25,873 bases of DNA from positions 1 to 25,873 of the forward strand of contig NZ_JBEXCV010000129.1 of NCBI RefSeq assembly GCF_040605455.1. Direction: 5' to 3'. The stretch's first letter is position 1; each line of letters begins with the position of its first letter. The notes below the pieces were generated by a model. It saw only the letters and a program-made list of their open reading frames with translations. It was not told where the DNA came from and ran no database searches. The translations under genes were made by a program, and so were the position numbers. Positions 1-9,300 of the stretch are shown here, piece after piece. Source of the DNA: Embleya sp040605455 (GTDB lineage: Bacteria > Actinomycetota > Actinomycetes > Streptomycetales > Streptomycetaceae).

Positions 1-104
1 TTCGAGTAGTGGGCGAAGACGTCGGGGCCGCCGCCGTCCTGCTCGATGAAGCCGAAGCCCTTTTCCGCGTTGAACCACTTCACGGTGCCAGTGGTTGATG
101 CCAT
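1..104 (-). CDS. CspA-family cold-shock protein, N-terminal part (runs off the window)
   Basis: The minus strand encodes 34 residues beginning MASTTGTVKWFNAEKGFGF, followed by IEQDGGGPDVFAHYS. This is the hallmark start of the cold-shock domain, with the RNP1 motif KGFGFI and the start of RNP2 (DVFAHYS). Such proteins are about 67 residues long, bind single-stranded RNA and DNA in the cytoplasm and act as RNA chaperones. The start at 104 is supported by a GAAGGAG ribosome site about 6 nt upstream. The rest of the gene lies left of base 1. Streptomycetes carry several paralogues, so no specific symbol is given. Confidence 0.95.
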   Translation of the reverse strand, partial: MASTTGTVKWFNAEKGFGFIEQDGGGPDVFAHYS

Positions 105-1001
105 GTCGTTCTCCTTCGTTGGGGGGCAGTACCGGAATCCACGTTGTGCGATTCCGCGTCGCCGCAAGGAGCCCATCCCGGAGATGACCGGCAAACAAAA
201 AATGCACCCACGGATCACGCCCGTCAGGTGCACACAAAGTTCATGGGTACCACAACTGCAACTGACATCAACGTAGCACGGATTCCGACAGCATCGCCGA
301 CTCCGACAACCAACCAGCCCCGCTGATGGGGTATTGCGGGGAACGGTGACGCGACCCGCCTCCCGACTCGTCCTGCCCTCCCACACCACCGATCCCGAGC
401 AGCTCCGGTCCAATCGCCCGCGCTCGGCAACCCCGTGGACGGGTCGCATTCCCCATCCGCCGACGACCTTGATCTCACCCGAACGGACCGGGACAGGGAA
501 AGGTGCGTCCCCGAGGCGTGGACGGCCTCGCCCGCTAGGTTGACGGGAAGTCGGTCGTACGGGCTCCCCGCGGTCCCAGCGGGTGGCTTCACGGGGGCGG
601 ACGAGGCGGGCCGTTCCGACCCGGCGCTCTCGTCGTGCTCCAGGTCCGCTGCCCACCGCGCCGCGAACTCGGCGGGGATCGATCGCCCGATGCTCGTCAT
701 GCTCGGACAAGACCACGGCGACGCTCGATCACGGGCCCGCCGCATACAGGGGCGTCGCGCGAGGGGCGGTCGGGCGACCCGACACAGCCGGCGGCTCCGG
801 ACCCGTCCCTCGCGCGTGCGCGCGAAGGGCGGTCCGAACATTCCGAGCGCCGGCACCGACCGCGGCGACCAAGCCCTCCTCGAGGGCGACGCCCGTCCTT
901 GGGCGACGGGACGAGGAGCAGCCCGTTACGGCCGCCCCCGTTCCGGGGCCGGTGGTCGTCCAACGGATTGCCACCCGGAAAGTCCGAGATCAAACGGTCT
1001 C
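105..1001. other. Gene-poor stretch containing the cold-shock gene leader
   Basis: About 900 nt without a convincing gene. The first 100-150 nt are the minus-strand 5' leader of the cold-shock gene, including an A-rich run near 197-205 that would give a U-rich patch in the RNA. Long open frames occur on both strands, but their translations are Arg/Pro/Ser-rich low-complexity sequence typical of antisense or out-of-frame GC-rich DNA. No known domain is visible. The region leads directly into truncated gene remnants, so it is probably decayed DNA. Confidence 0.5.
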
Positions 1002-1193
1002 TCACGCGCCCGCGAGTGCATCACCATCACCGACCACGGCCAGGCCGCCGCCGTGCTCATCAACCCACAGGAGCTCGCCGACCTCGAGGACGCCCTCACC
1101 CTGGCCCAGTACCGGGCTCGGCAGGCCGAGCAGGCGACGACGGGTGTTCCGCACGACGAGGTGCGTTCGCGGCTCGGGCTGGACGGTGCTTGA
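1002..1193 (+). pseudogene. Headless YefM/Phd-type antitoxin remnant
   Basis: The frame reads RARECITITDHGQAAAVLI, then NPQELADLEDALTLAQYRAR, and ends PHDEVRSRLGLDGA before a TGA. This matches the second half of Phd/YefM antitoxins: the GE-x-I-x-I-T-x-x-G-x-x-A-A-V-L-I strand and the toxin-binding C-terminal helix. The N-terminal DNA-binding part, normally 20-25 residues starting with Met, is missing. Upstream in-frame sequence is open but has no antitoxin character, so the head has been replaced. Intact members repress their own operon and neutralise RelE/YoeB toxins. This one is probably non-functional. Confidence 0.7.
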
Positions 1194-1496
1194 GGTAACG
1201 CGATCGTCTGGGGCGAGGCGGCGATCGACACGGCCGCCCGCTTCCTCAAGGACGACCCCGACGCGCTCCGGCATTTGCTCAGCGTCGAACCCTCGAACGG
1301 CCTCTCGGACGCGGTCCACCACGTCTACTGGTCGGACAGCGGTGAGCACGTGGGCGAGCCCGAGGACGCGTTCGAGTCGGATCGGGTCGAGTGGGTGCCG
1401 CTCAAGGAAGTGCCGGACATGATCACGCGTGGCGAGGTCCGCTCCGCGAACGCGGTGGCCGCGCTCCTCATGCTGCACCGGCTCCGAGGACTCTGA
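1194..1496 (+). pseudogene. Chimeric remnant: RelE-like toxin start joined to NUDIX hydrolase C-terminus
   Basis: Immediately after the antitoxin stop, the same frame reads NAIVWGEAAIDTAARFLKDD and then PDALRHLLSVE. This resembles the first 30 residues of actinobacterial RelE/ParE toxins (I-x-W-x-x-x-A-x-x-x-A-x-R-F-L-x-D-D-P). At about 1287 the character changes to GLSDAVHHVYW, then ESDRVEWVPLKEVPDMI and ANAVAALLMLHRL. That resembles the C-terminal third of NUDIX pyrophosphatases (E-W-V-P-L-x-x-V, then an N-A-x-x-x-x-A-L-L helix). The toxin catalytic half and the whole NUDIX box are absent. No good start codon sits at the toxin head; TTG at 1275 is the only listed-type start. I read this as a deletion junction between two old genes. 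Confidence 0.55.
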
Positions 1497-1669
1497 CGCC
1501 CTGGCATCGACGCACCCTGCAGCTGCCGGGCCAGGCCGGAACCGGGCGACCGGATCCCCCACCCACACGGTGGCGGCGGCCCCGGAGCCGCAGGGCGCAC
1601 ACCGGGTCGCGTACTCCGCCCGTGTGCGCCGGCTACCGAACACCCGCCGCGCGGTGCCACGCTGTCCGC

Positions 1670-1963
1670 ATGGACGACGACCTCCGCGACCCCGACCGGC
1701 CGACCATCACCACCACCATCGACGGCGTGCCCACCGAACTCCCCGGCACCCTTGCCGACATCCGCGCAGCCCTCCCCGCAGACCAGCGCGACGCCTTCGA
1801 CAAAGAGATCAACAACGCCGCCCTGCGCGACCTCGCCGCCATCGCCATCCACTGGGCCATCCCCCCCGAGGAGCACGCGCGCATCCAGGCCGACGCCGAA
1901 CGCATCCGCTCCGGCGACCTCACCGGCGTCGTCGACGCCCAGGGGAGGCCGGTGGAGCCATGA
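1670..1963 (+). CDS. Small putative antitoxin (DUF6247-like)
   Basis: A 97-residue protein starting MDDDLRDPDRPTITTTIDG. The core is GTLADIRAALPADQRDAFDK followed by a helix and IPPEEHARIQADAERIRSGD. The 'L-x-x-I-R-A-A-L-P-x-x-x-R-x-x-F' entry and the late 'A-E-R-I-R-x-G-D' helix resemble the small DUF6247 proteins of actinomycetes, which commonly precede a RelE/ParE-like gene. Its stop overlaps the next start as ATGA (1960-1963), so the two are translationally coupled. No clear ribosome site precedes the ATG at 1670, so the transcript may be leaderless. The antitoxin role is inferred from size, order and partner. Confidence 0.6.
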   Translation: MDDDLRDPDRPTITTTIDGVPTELPGTLADIRAALPADQRDAFDKEINNAALRDLAAIAIHWAIPPEEHARIQADAERIRSGDLTGVVDAQGRPVEP

Positions 1964-2202
1964 GCAGCTACTACGTGCAGTACTCCAACCGGGCCCGCAG
2001 CGAGTACAACGGGCTGCCTGCGAACGTCCGCCGCGACTTCGACTCCGCCGTCAGCTTCATGGCCCGCAACCCCTACGCCCACGGCGCCGCCATCCGCGGC
2101 GACAAGGACCGGCGGTCGGCGTGCCTCGGGGGCGTGATCACCGAGTACGAGATCAGCAGCAGCGTGCTCGTGGTGACCATGCTCAAGCTCGTCTCGATCT
2201 GA
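1960..2202 (+). CDS. Small RelE/ParE-like putative toxin
   Basis: An 80-residue protein starting MSSYYVQYSNRARSEYNGL, with PANVRRDFDSAVSFMARNPY next and EYEISSSVLVVTMLKLVSI at the end. The layout (strand, 'A-x-x-x-Y-x-x-L-P' helix pair, then short strands ending in V-x-V-x-x-L-x-x-V) is that of RelE/ParE-fold toxins. These are ribosome-dependent mRNA interferases or gyrase inhibitors. It is slightly short for the family (85-100 residues). The start overlaps the upstream stop by 4 nt and is preceded by GGGGAGG at 1942-1948. Which RelE/ParE activity it has cannot be told from sequence. Confidence 0.6.
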   Translation: MSSYYVQYSNRARSEYNGLPANVRRDFDSAVSFMARNPYAHGAAIRGDKDRRSACLGGVITEYEISSSVLVVTMLKLVSI

Positions 2203-2265
2203 GCCGCCCGATCGCCGGCCGCGCTCACCGGCCCGGTGTCGGACCCGGCCGGTAGCGTCGGGCGG

Positions 2266-2455
2266 ATGCACGACACCCCCCACACTTGACCAGGCTCAAG
2301 CCCGCGCCCGAGGACGAGGCCGAGCGGGAGGCGTGGGACGCCGAACACGAGCAGTGGCGCGCCGAGTGGCCCGGCTCCAGGCCGAGGCGCGCGAGGCGGT
2401 CGTCGCGCTGCACTGGGCGCGGGAGGCCGCGGGCGAAAACGTGAAGGAAAGCTGA
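2266..2455 (+). pseudogene. Small gene broken by two frameshifts
   Basis: Three consecutive frames each carry a piece of coding-like sequence. The ATG at 2266 reads MHDTP and stops at 2287-2289. The next frame from 2286 reads LTRLKPAPEDEAEREAWDAE and then HEQWRAE. The third frame from about 2366 reads VARLQAEAREAVVALHWARE, then AAGENVKES, and stops at 2453-2455. Joined, they give about 62 residues of Glu/Ala/Arg-rich, helix-forming sequence with high third-position GC. The first break lies near a run of C (2276-2281). I do not recognise the family. Sequencing error at homopolymers is an alternative explanation. Confidence 0.45.
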
Positions 2456-2507
2456 AGATTCCACGTTTCCCTACCCGGCCGCCCGACCGGGTCGGCAGAT
2501 TCGCGGT

Positions 2508-2747
2508 ATGACCACGCTCTACGACCTCGTCGGCCACGCCACCGCCGCGAACGGTGGACAGGTCCTCGTCCCTGCGGCCACCGGCGGCGACGTCTCCGTC
2601 GGCGCAGGCCCCATCATCGAACTCGCCGGACGGCTCGCCGCCTCCGACTACGACAGCAACCCCGAGATCCGGGTCGAGAAACACGAGCCGGGCTGCGTAG
2701 TCGCCGCAACCCCCGGCCCCCGCTACTACATCGCCGCGGCGGTGTAG
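2508..2747 (+). CDS. 79-residue hypothetical protein
   Basis: Starts MTTLYDLVGHATAANGGQVL and ends GPRYYIAAAV. Codon use is strongly GC3-biased and the frame is clean, so it is probably real, although no ribosome site stands out before the ATG. It is predicted soluble with no signal peptide or membrane segment. The N-terminal 'Y-D-L-V-G-H' and the later 'V-x-V-G-A-G-P' turn do not identify a family for me. It lies alone between the toxin-antitoxin remnants and the long leader of the RHS gene, so context gives no function. Confidence 0.5.
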   Translation: MTTLYDLVGHATAANGGQVLVPAATGGDVSVGAGPIIELAGRLAASDYDSNPEIRVEKHEPGCVVAATPGPRYYIAAAV

Positions 2748-3263
2748 CGGAGCCAAGATTCCCGCGCCTGCGGTCTTGGCAGCGATCTGCGGCGAGGACG
2801 GAATGACGCTCTGGGGCACCGTCGCCAGGGCCGCCATTGCCGCAGCCACGTATCCCCCCGGCCGCCGATCCTGAGAATGTGATCGACTACGGCGGGCGCG
2901 GCCGTGGCCATCGCGGTGTCCCGGTCATCGGCGTCGCCCTCGACCTCTCGTTCACCTACCGGATCCTTCCCGCGCGCAGCGGACCACCAGTCCGGAGAGG
3001 CAGCCTCCCATCGAGGCGATGGCGCTGCGCGCGCTACCTGGTGCCGTCCTGTCACACGCTCTTCGAGGCCCTTCCCGGGAGGCCGTCATCTCACTTGTCG
3101 CGGATCGGCAGGTATCCGTTGGATACCCACATCGCCGCCAAATACGAAATTATGGGTCATGCTCACGATATGCGCCCCGGTAGGGAAATCCAGTATTCCG
3201 CTTTCCGAGTCTTGGCTCGATTCCCGACCTGATCGACCATTTTTTAATTTGCCATCCATCTGC
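2748..3263. other. Intergenic region upstream of the RHS toxin
   Basis: No convincing gene. From about 3120 the base composition becomes noticeably more AT-rich than the rest of the window (runs such as CCATTTTTTAATTT at 3238-3251). The lower GC continues into the first 350 nt of the RHS gene. This fits a regulatory region and possibly transferred DNA. Confidence 0.5.
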
Positions 3264-3293
3264 TTGTCCACGGCCGCAGTGGGGCGGTAGAAC
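3264..3293 (+). promoter_or_regulatory. Candidate promoter of the RHS toxin gene
   Basis: TTGTCC at 3264-3269 and TAGAAC at 3288-3293 are separated by 18 nt and approximate sigma-70-type -35 and -10 boxes. Transcription would start near 3300, one to four bases before the ATG at 3303, making the transcript leaderless. This is a visual match only. Confidence 0.35.
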
Positions 3294-3302
3294 GTAACTC
3301 CC

Positions 3303-3323
3303 ATGACGGAACGACAACCATGA
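3303..3323 (+). promoter_or_regulatory. Six-codon leader ORF overlapping the RHS start
   Basis: ATG at 3303 reads MTERQP and stops with TGA at 3321-3323. This overlaps the RHS start codon (3320-3322) in the ATGA arrangement used for translational coupling. The RHS ATG has no good ribosome site of its own. The candidate promoter would place the transcript start almost on this ATG. The leader could therefore bring ribosomes to the toxin start. It may also be chance. Confidence 0.3.
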
Positions 3324-6300
3324 GTTCGGTGCTTCGCCAGAGGTGCCGAGGGGCGGTGGGGTTCGTGCGTTGGAGTTCGGTTCTGGTTACTTCGGTTGCG
3401 CTTGCCCTGCTGGCCGCCGGCCCCGGCGCGGTAAATGCCGTCGAGGCGCCGAAAGTGCCGGCGAAGATTGATCGACCGGTTGACCGCCCGGCCCCGGCAT
3501 CGACTCCGCGCGTCAAGACGGAGGCGCCTCCTCCGGTTCCATTATTGCCGGCGCCGCAACCGCCCGAAATTGATCATGATGGCAAAGTCGCAGGCCCGGC
3601 GGATGAAAAACCGGAAAAGGTGGTAATTGCCGAACAGCGTCCGCAGGGCATCCATATCCCGGTAGACGACGCAATCCAACTCGACGCGGACCGCCGAATA
3701 TCCGATGCCCAGCCGTTCGCCTTGCCTGGGCCACCGCTCTCGCGGGAGTCGTCGTCCCCGCCGCCGGCCGCACCGCGGTCGGACTCCGCCACGGGAGTGA
3801 CGGCGGCCGTGCCGGGTGCGCCCACCGCAGCGGCAGCGTTGTCCCGAAACGGCGGCGCGAAGGTCACTTGGGCCGCGCCGTCCTCCGACGGCGGTTCCGT
3901 GATCACCAAGTTCACCGTGACCGCGAGCCCCGGCGGGGCCATCGCCACGACCACCGGCACCGGCGTCCTGGTCACCGGTTTGACCAACGGCACCACCTAC
4001 ACCTTCGCGGTCACCGCGACCAACGTGATCGGGACCGGTCCCGCGTCGGCCGCGAGCAACGCGGTACAGCCTCGGCCGGCCACCTATCCGGCCGCTGTCA
4101 CCGATCTCGTCGTGACGGCGGGAAACGCCCAGGTCAAAGTGGACTGGAAGATGCCTCTCGACGACGGCGGCGACGACATCACCACTGCGGGCATCCAGGT
4201 CTACCGGGTGTCCGACGCCACCTCGCGCTATGTGTACGTCGCCGCGCCGGCGACCACGGCCACGATCGGTCAACTGGTCGTGGGCGCGGTGTACCGGCTG
4301 CGCGTGTACGTGGTCAATCGCTCGAACTACGGTGGCTATTCCGCCATTTCCGCAGACTTCACGCCCCGGGCCGGACCGCAGCCGGCGCCGCCGGCCGGCG
4401 TGACCGCGCAGCCGGGTACGGGGCAGGCCCGAGTCGAGTGGGCCGCTCCCGTCGAGGATGGTGGCTCGCCCGTGACCGGCTACGTGATCACCACATACGA
4501 CTCCGCGAACGCCGTCGTCGGAACCCCGATGGTGGTGGCGGCGACCCCTCGGTCGGCGACCGTCACCGGGCTCGCCAACGGGACGAAGTACTACTTCGGC
4601 GTCGCCGCGACCAACAGCGCGGGCACCGGGCCTGCCTGGTACTCCGCCTACACGACTCCCGCGGCGGCGCCCGGCCCTCCGGCCGCGGTGACCAGCTATC
4701 CGGCCAACAAGGGGATTTTCGTGACGTGGTCGGCCCCCGCCGACAATGGTGGGAGCGCCGTCACGTCATACGTGGTCACCGCCAGAGGCCCGGCCGGCGA
4801 CACGAGCCAGGCGGTGACCGCGCAGAACGCGCTCTTCTCCGGACTCGACAACGAACGGGCCTACACGTTCTCCGTCAAAGCGGCCAACGTGGTCACCACA
4901 GGCGCCGGAACCGCCTTCGCGGCAAGCGCCACCCCGAAAAGCACCTACCGAAAGCCGACCGGTAGGCCGCAGTTGGGGCCGGCTGTACAGGTACCGCCGC
5001 CGGGTTCCCTTTATGCGGAAGAGCGACATACACCGACCATATCGGGCGACGGTCGCTACGTCTTCTACCGGACGTACGCCGCATTGCTGACCCCGAGCGG
5101 AGTGGTTCAACGAGTCACCGAGAACAGCTGGACCCGTTACGACACAGCGACCGGTGAAAAGCGCGTCGTCTGGAACTACGACACCACAAACATGACCATG
5201 CCCACGCGCTATGTGCACGGCGTGGCCAGTTACGACGGGAACACGTTCGCCTCCTATGGAGGCAACAGCCTCTACGTCTGGCGCGCCGACACCGGACGGG
5301 CGACGCTCGCCAGCGCGAACGCCGCCGGCACCCCGACGGCTGGTCTCGTCGCCCCGCCCGCCCTCACCAAGGACGGCCGTTACCTCGTCTTCGAAGTCCA
5401 CGACAACCTTGATATGGCGGATCACCACACGTGTGTCGAGTCGATTCCTTGGGCGCCGAAGGTCGCCCGAGCCGATCTCTACCGCTTCGACACACGCGAG
5501 AACCGTCTCATTCGTGTGCCGCTCAACATGACCGGTCTGCCCAACGCGACGCCCCAATGTGCGGCTCCGTCCGAATGGTTGACCAAGCCCGGAGTCTCTG
5601 CCGACGGGCGTCGGATCGTGAGTCTGGTCGGCTTCTCCGCCATCAGCAACGGCTCCCCTCAGCTCAAAGGCCGAGAGTTGGTCCGTACCGACCTCGCGGA
5701 GAACGGCACGACGGCGACCAGCGTTTGGATGGCGCCCACACCCCAGAACGGGGATTGGTCTCCCAGTCAGGTGGGGCTGAGCGACGACGGAAAAACAGCG
5801 GTGGCGGAAATGACGCTGGCTTTCCCCGAGCGAAATGAGCGCAAGCTCTACAAGCTCGATCCCGATGCCCCGCTCGCCGCTCCGATCCAGTTCGTCAACT
5901 CCGAGGCCATCCTGGAATGGAACATCTCCGGGGATGGAAAGTCGTTGGGCGCGACACTCGCGCGCGTGGAGGCGCCCTACACTCCGCAAAGCCTGGTCGT
6001 CGACATCGCCTCCGGCCGAATCACCGTCGCCTCCCAGGTCAACGGCGCCCTGGCCGAGCCCTGGCTGTTCGAATCTGGAACCTACATATCCAGCGCGGTC
6101 GACAGCACGGCCCGAAAGATCGTCTTCGGGACGATGTCCGCGAACATGCTGGGTCGTACCGACTGCGCGACATCGTTCCGGGCCACGGGCGCCCGGGGGT
6201 GTTCGTCCAACATCGCGGTCGTGGACGTGCTGACCGGTGCGGTCGGCGTGATACCCGAACGGACACTCGGCTGTACGTGCACCACCAGCCTCGGGGGCGG

Positions 6301-9300
6301 CGCGCCGCTTCAGACATTCGCCGGGACCGGCGTCAACACGGCGACCGGCTCCTATACGACGACGGTCCGCGATGCCGTCGTGCCCGGTGTCGGTCTCACC
6401 TTCGACTTTCGACGCACCTACAACTCCGCCGGCCAAGGTGCCGCCGGTGGATCGATCGCGGCCCCGACGACGGGCATGCTGGGCTCCGGCTGGAGCGATC
6501 CCTACAGCGCGTCGTTGTCCTTCGCTCCCAACGGGGACGTCACCGTCACCGCCGAGGACGGCGCCAAGGCCGTGTTCGTCAAGCGCGCCGACGGATCGTA
6601 CGTGCCACCACCAGGGGTGCTGTCCAGCCTGGCATCGGCCGCCGACGCCGGGGGCGGTTACACGTTGACGTTTCCGGATTCCCGCGTCGACCGCTTCGAC
6701 CCCACGGGTCGACTGACCACGCTGTTCGACCGCAATGGACGCGGGCTCACCCTGGGCTATACCGGCTCGACCCTGACGACCGCGACCGACAGCGGCGGCC
6801 GACGCGTCGACTTCGAACACGACCCGGCTTCCGGACGGCTCACCAAACTCACGATGCCCGACGGCCGGGCGACGCTCTACGGATACGACCCGGCGGGCCG
6901 GCTGACGACCGTTCGCGATCCCGCCGGCGCGACGACGACCTACGCGTACAACGCCGACAACCGCCTGACTTCGGTCACCGATCCGCTGGGGAACATTCAG
7001 GTCCGAAACGCCTACGAGCCCTCCGGCCGCGTCATCGACCAAACCCAACCCGGCGGCGCACAACCGCACATCGCGTGGGATCCGGCCAACGAGGTCGCGA
7101 CGACAACGGACGTCGACGGGCGCACGTCCAAGGACTACTACGTCGACAACGTCTTGATCGGCCACACCTCCGCCGACGGCGGCACCACCCGCTACGTCTA
7201 CGACGAACGGCTCAACCTCGCCGGGATCACCGACCCGAACGGCAACACCACCTCCATGACCTACGACGCCGCGGGCAACCTGCTGACCCGCACGGCGCCG
7301 TACCCCCTGAGCCACGTCGAGTCCTGGACGTACGACGCCGATCGCAACGTCCTGACCTACACCAACGGACGCGGCGGTGTCACCACCAACACCTACGACA
7401 GCGCTCATCGCGTGGTCTCCTCCACCGACCCGTCCGGCGGAACCACCCGCCTCACCTACACACCCGGCGGTCAGGTGGCCACCGTCGCCGACGCCACCGG
7501 CAACGTCTTCGGCAATACCTACGACCCGGCCGGCAACCTCGTCACCAAGACCGATCCGCTCGGCAACCGCACCACGTTCACCTACGACGCCGCGGCCAGG
7601 TTGCTCACCAGCGTCGACCCCCGGGGCAACGCTCCGGGCGCGGACCCGGGCGCTTTCACCACCACGTACACCTACGACGCGGCCGGCCGGGTCAAGACGA
7701 GTACCGATCCGAACGGGCACACCACCACGACTTCCTACGACGCCGCGGGCAACCCGACCGCGCTACGCGATCCGCTGGGCAACACCCACACGCGCGCGTA
7801 CGACGCGTTCAACCGGCCGATCTCGCAGACCGATCCCAACGGCGGCGTGACGACCACCGTCCACAACCTCCAGGGCGAAGTGGTCTCGGTCACCGACCCG
7901 GCCGGGGGGCGGGCGAGTTACCGCTACGACGCCTCCGGGCGGCTCGTGTCGAGCACCACCCCACGCGGCAACGTGCCCGGTGCCGACCCGGCGGCGTTCA
8001 CCACGAACTACGCCTACGACGCGAACGGCAACGTGCTCGCCACGACCGACCCGCTCGGCAACATCACCCGTACGGTCGTCGATGTGCTGGATCGACCGGT
8101 CGCCACCATCGATCCGCTCGGCCGGCGCAGCACGGCGACTTTCGACGCCGACGGCAACCTCGTCAAGTCCACGGACGCGGACGGCAAGGACACGACGTAC
8201 ACGTACGACGCGGCCGGTCGCCTTCGCACCCAGACGGACCCGACCGGCGCCACCAGTACTCGTGACTACGACGTCGAGGGCCGTGAACTCCGGGAGACCT
8301 CCGGTCTGGGCAACGTGACGTCATGGACGTACAGCGCCAACGGCCAGGTCCTCACCGCCACCGACCCGCGCGGCAACGTACCCGGCGCCGACAAGCCCGC
8401 GTTCACCACCACACGGGCTTATGACCCGGCGGGCAATCTCTTGACGATCACCGATCCGCTGGGGCATCGCACGTCGTACACCTACGACGGATCCGGCCTG
8501 CTGACCGCGATCACCGACCCCGCGGGTGGGGTCACCACCACCGCCTACGACGCGGCCGATCGGCCCATCGCCGGCACGGATCCCAACGGCCACAAGACCA
8601 CCAGCGAGTTCGACCCGGCCGGCCGGGTGCTCGCCGTGGTCGACCCGCTCGGCAACCGGGCCACGCACACCTACGATGCGGCCGGCCGCAGGGTCTCGAC
8701 CACGACTCCGCGAGGCAACACGCCGGGGGCGACGCCGGCTGTGCACACCTTCCGCTTCGGCTACGACCCGGACGGCCATCGCACCACGACGACCGAACCG
8801 ACCGGCGCGGTCACCCGCACCGGCTACGACGCCAACGGTCGCCCCACGACCGTCACGGACGCCCTGAGCCACACCACGACCACCACCTACGACGCGGTCG
8901 GGAATGTCGTCGAGACCCGCAGCCCCGGCGGCGCGGCCGTGACGAGTACCTACGATCGAAACAATCGGCTCGCGACCGTCACGGACCAAGTGGGCAAGAC
9001 CACCACGTACGGTCGCGACCCGCTCGGCCGCGCCCTGACCCGAAAGGACCCGTCCGGGGCGATCACCTCTTGGAGATACGACCTCGACGGACGCACCGTC
9101 GGCTCCACCGATCCACGCGGAAACGCCTCCGGTGCCGACCCCGCCCGCTACACCTCGACGTTCGGCTATGACCCGGCCGGCAATCGGAACACGGAAACCG
9201 ACCCCCTCGGCGGCGTCACCGCGACCTTCTACGACGGAGCGGACCGCAAGACCAGGGTCACCGACCCCAACGGCCGCAACACCACATACACCTATGACGC

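Noticed and set aside
224..856. A minus-strand gene of about 210 residues
   Set aside because: One short stretch (IPAEFAARWAADLEHDE) looks protein-like, but the rest is Arg/Pro/Ser-rich and no family or ribosome site supports it.
435..1001. The antitoxin remnant as part of a 252-residue protein
   Set aside because: The sequence before residue 190 of that frame is low-complexity and unlike any antitoxin head; only the last 63 residues match the family.
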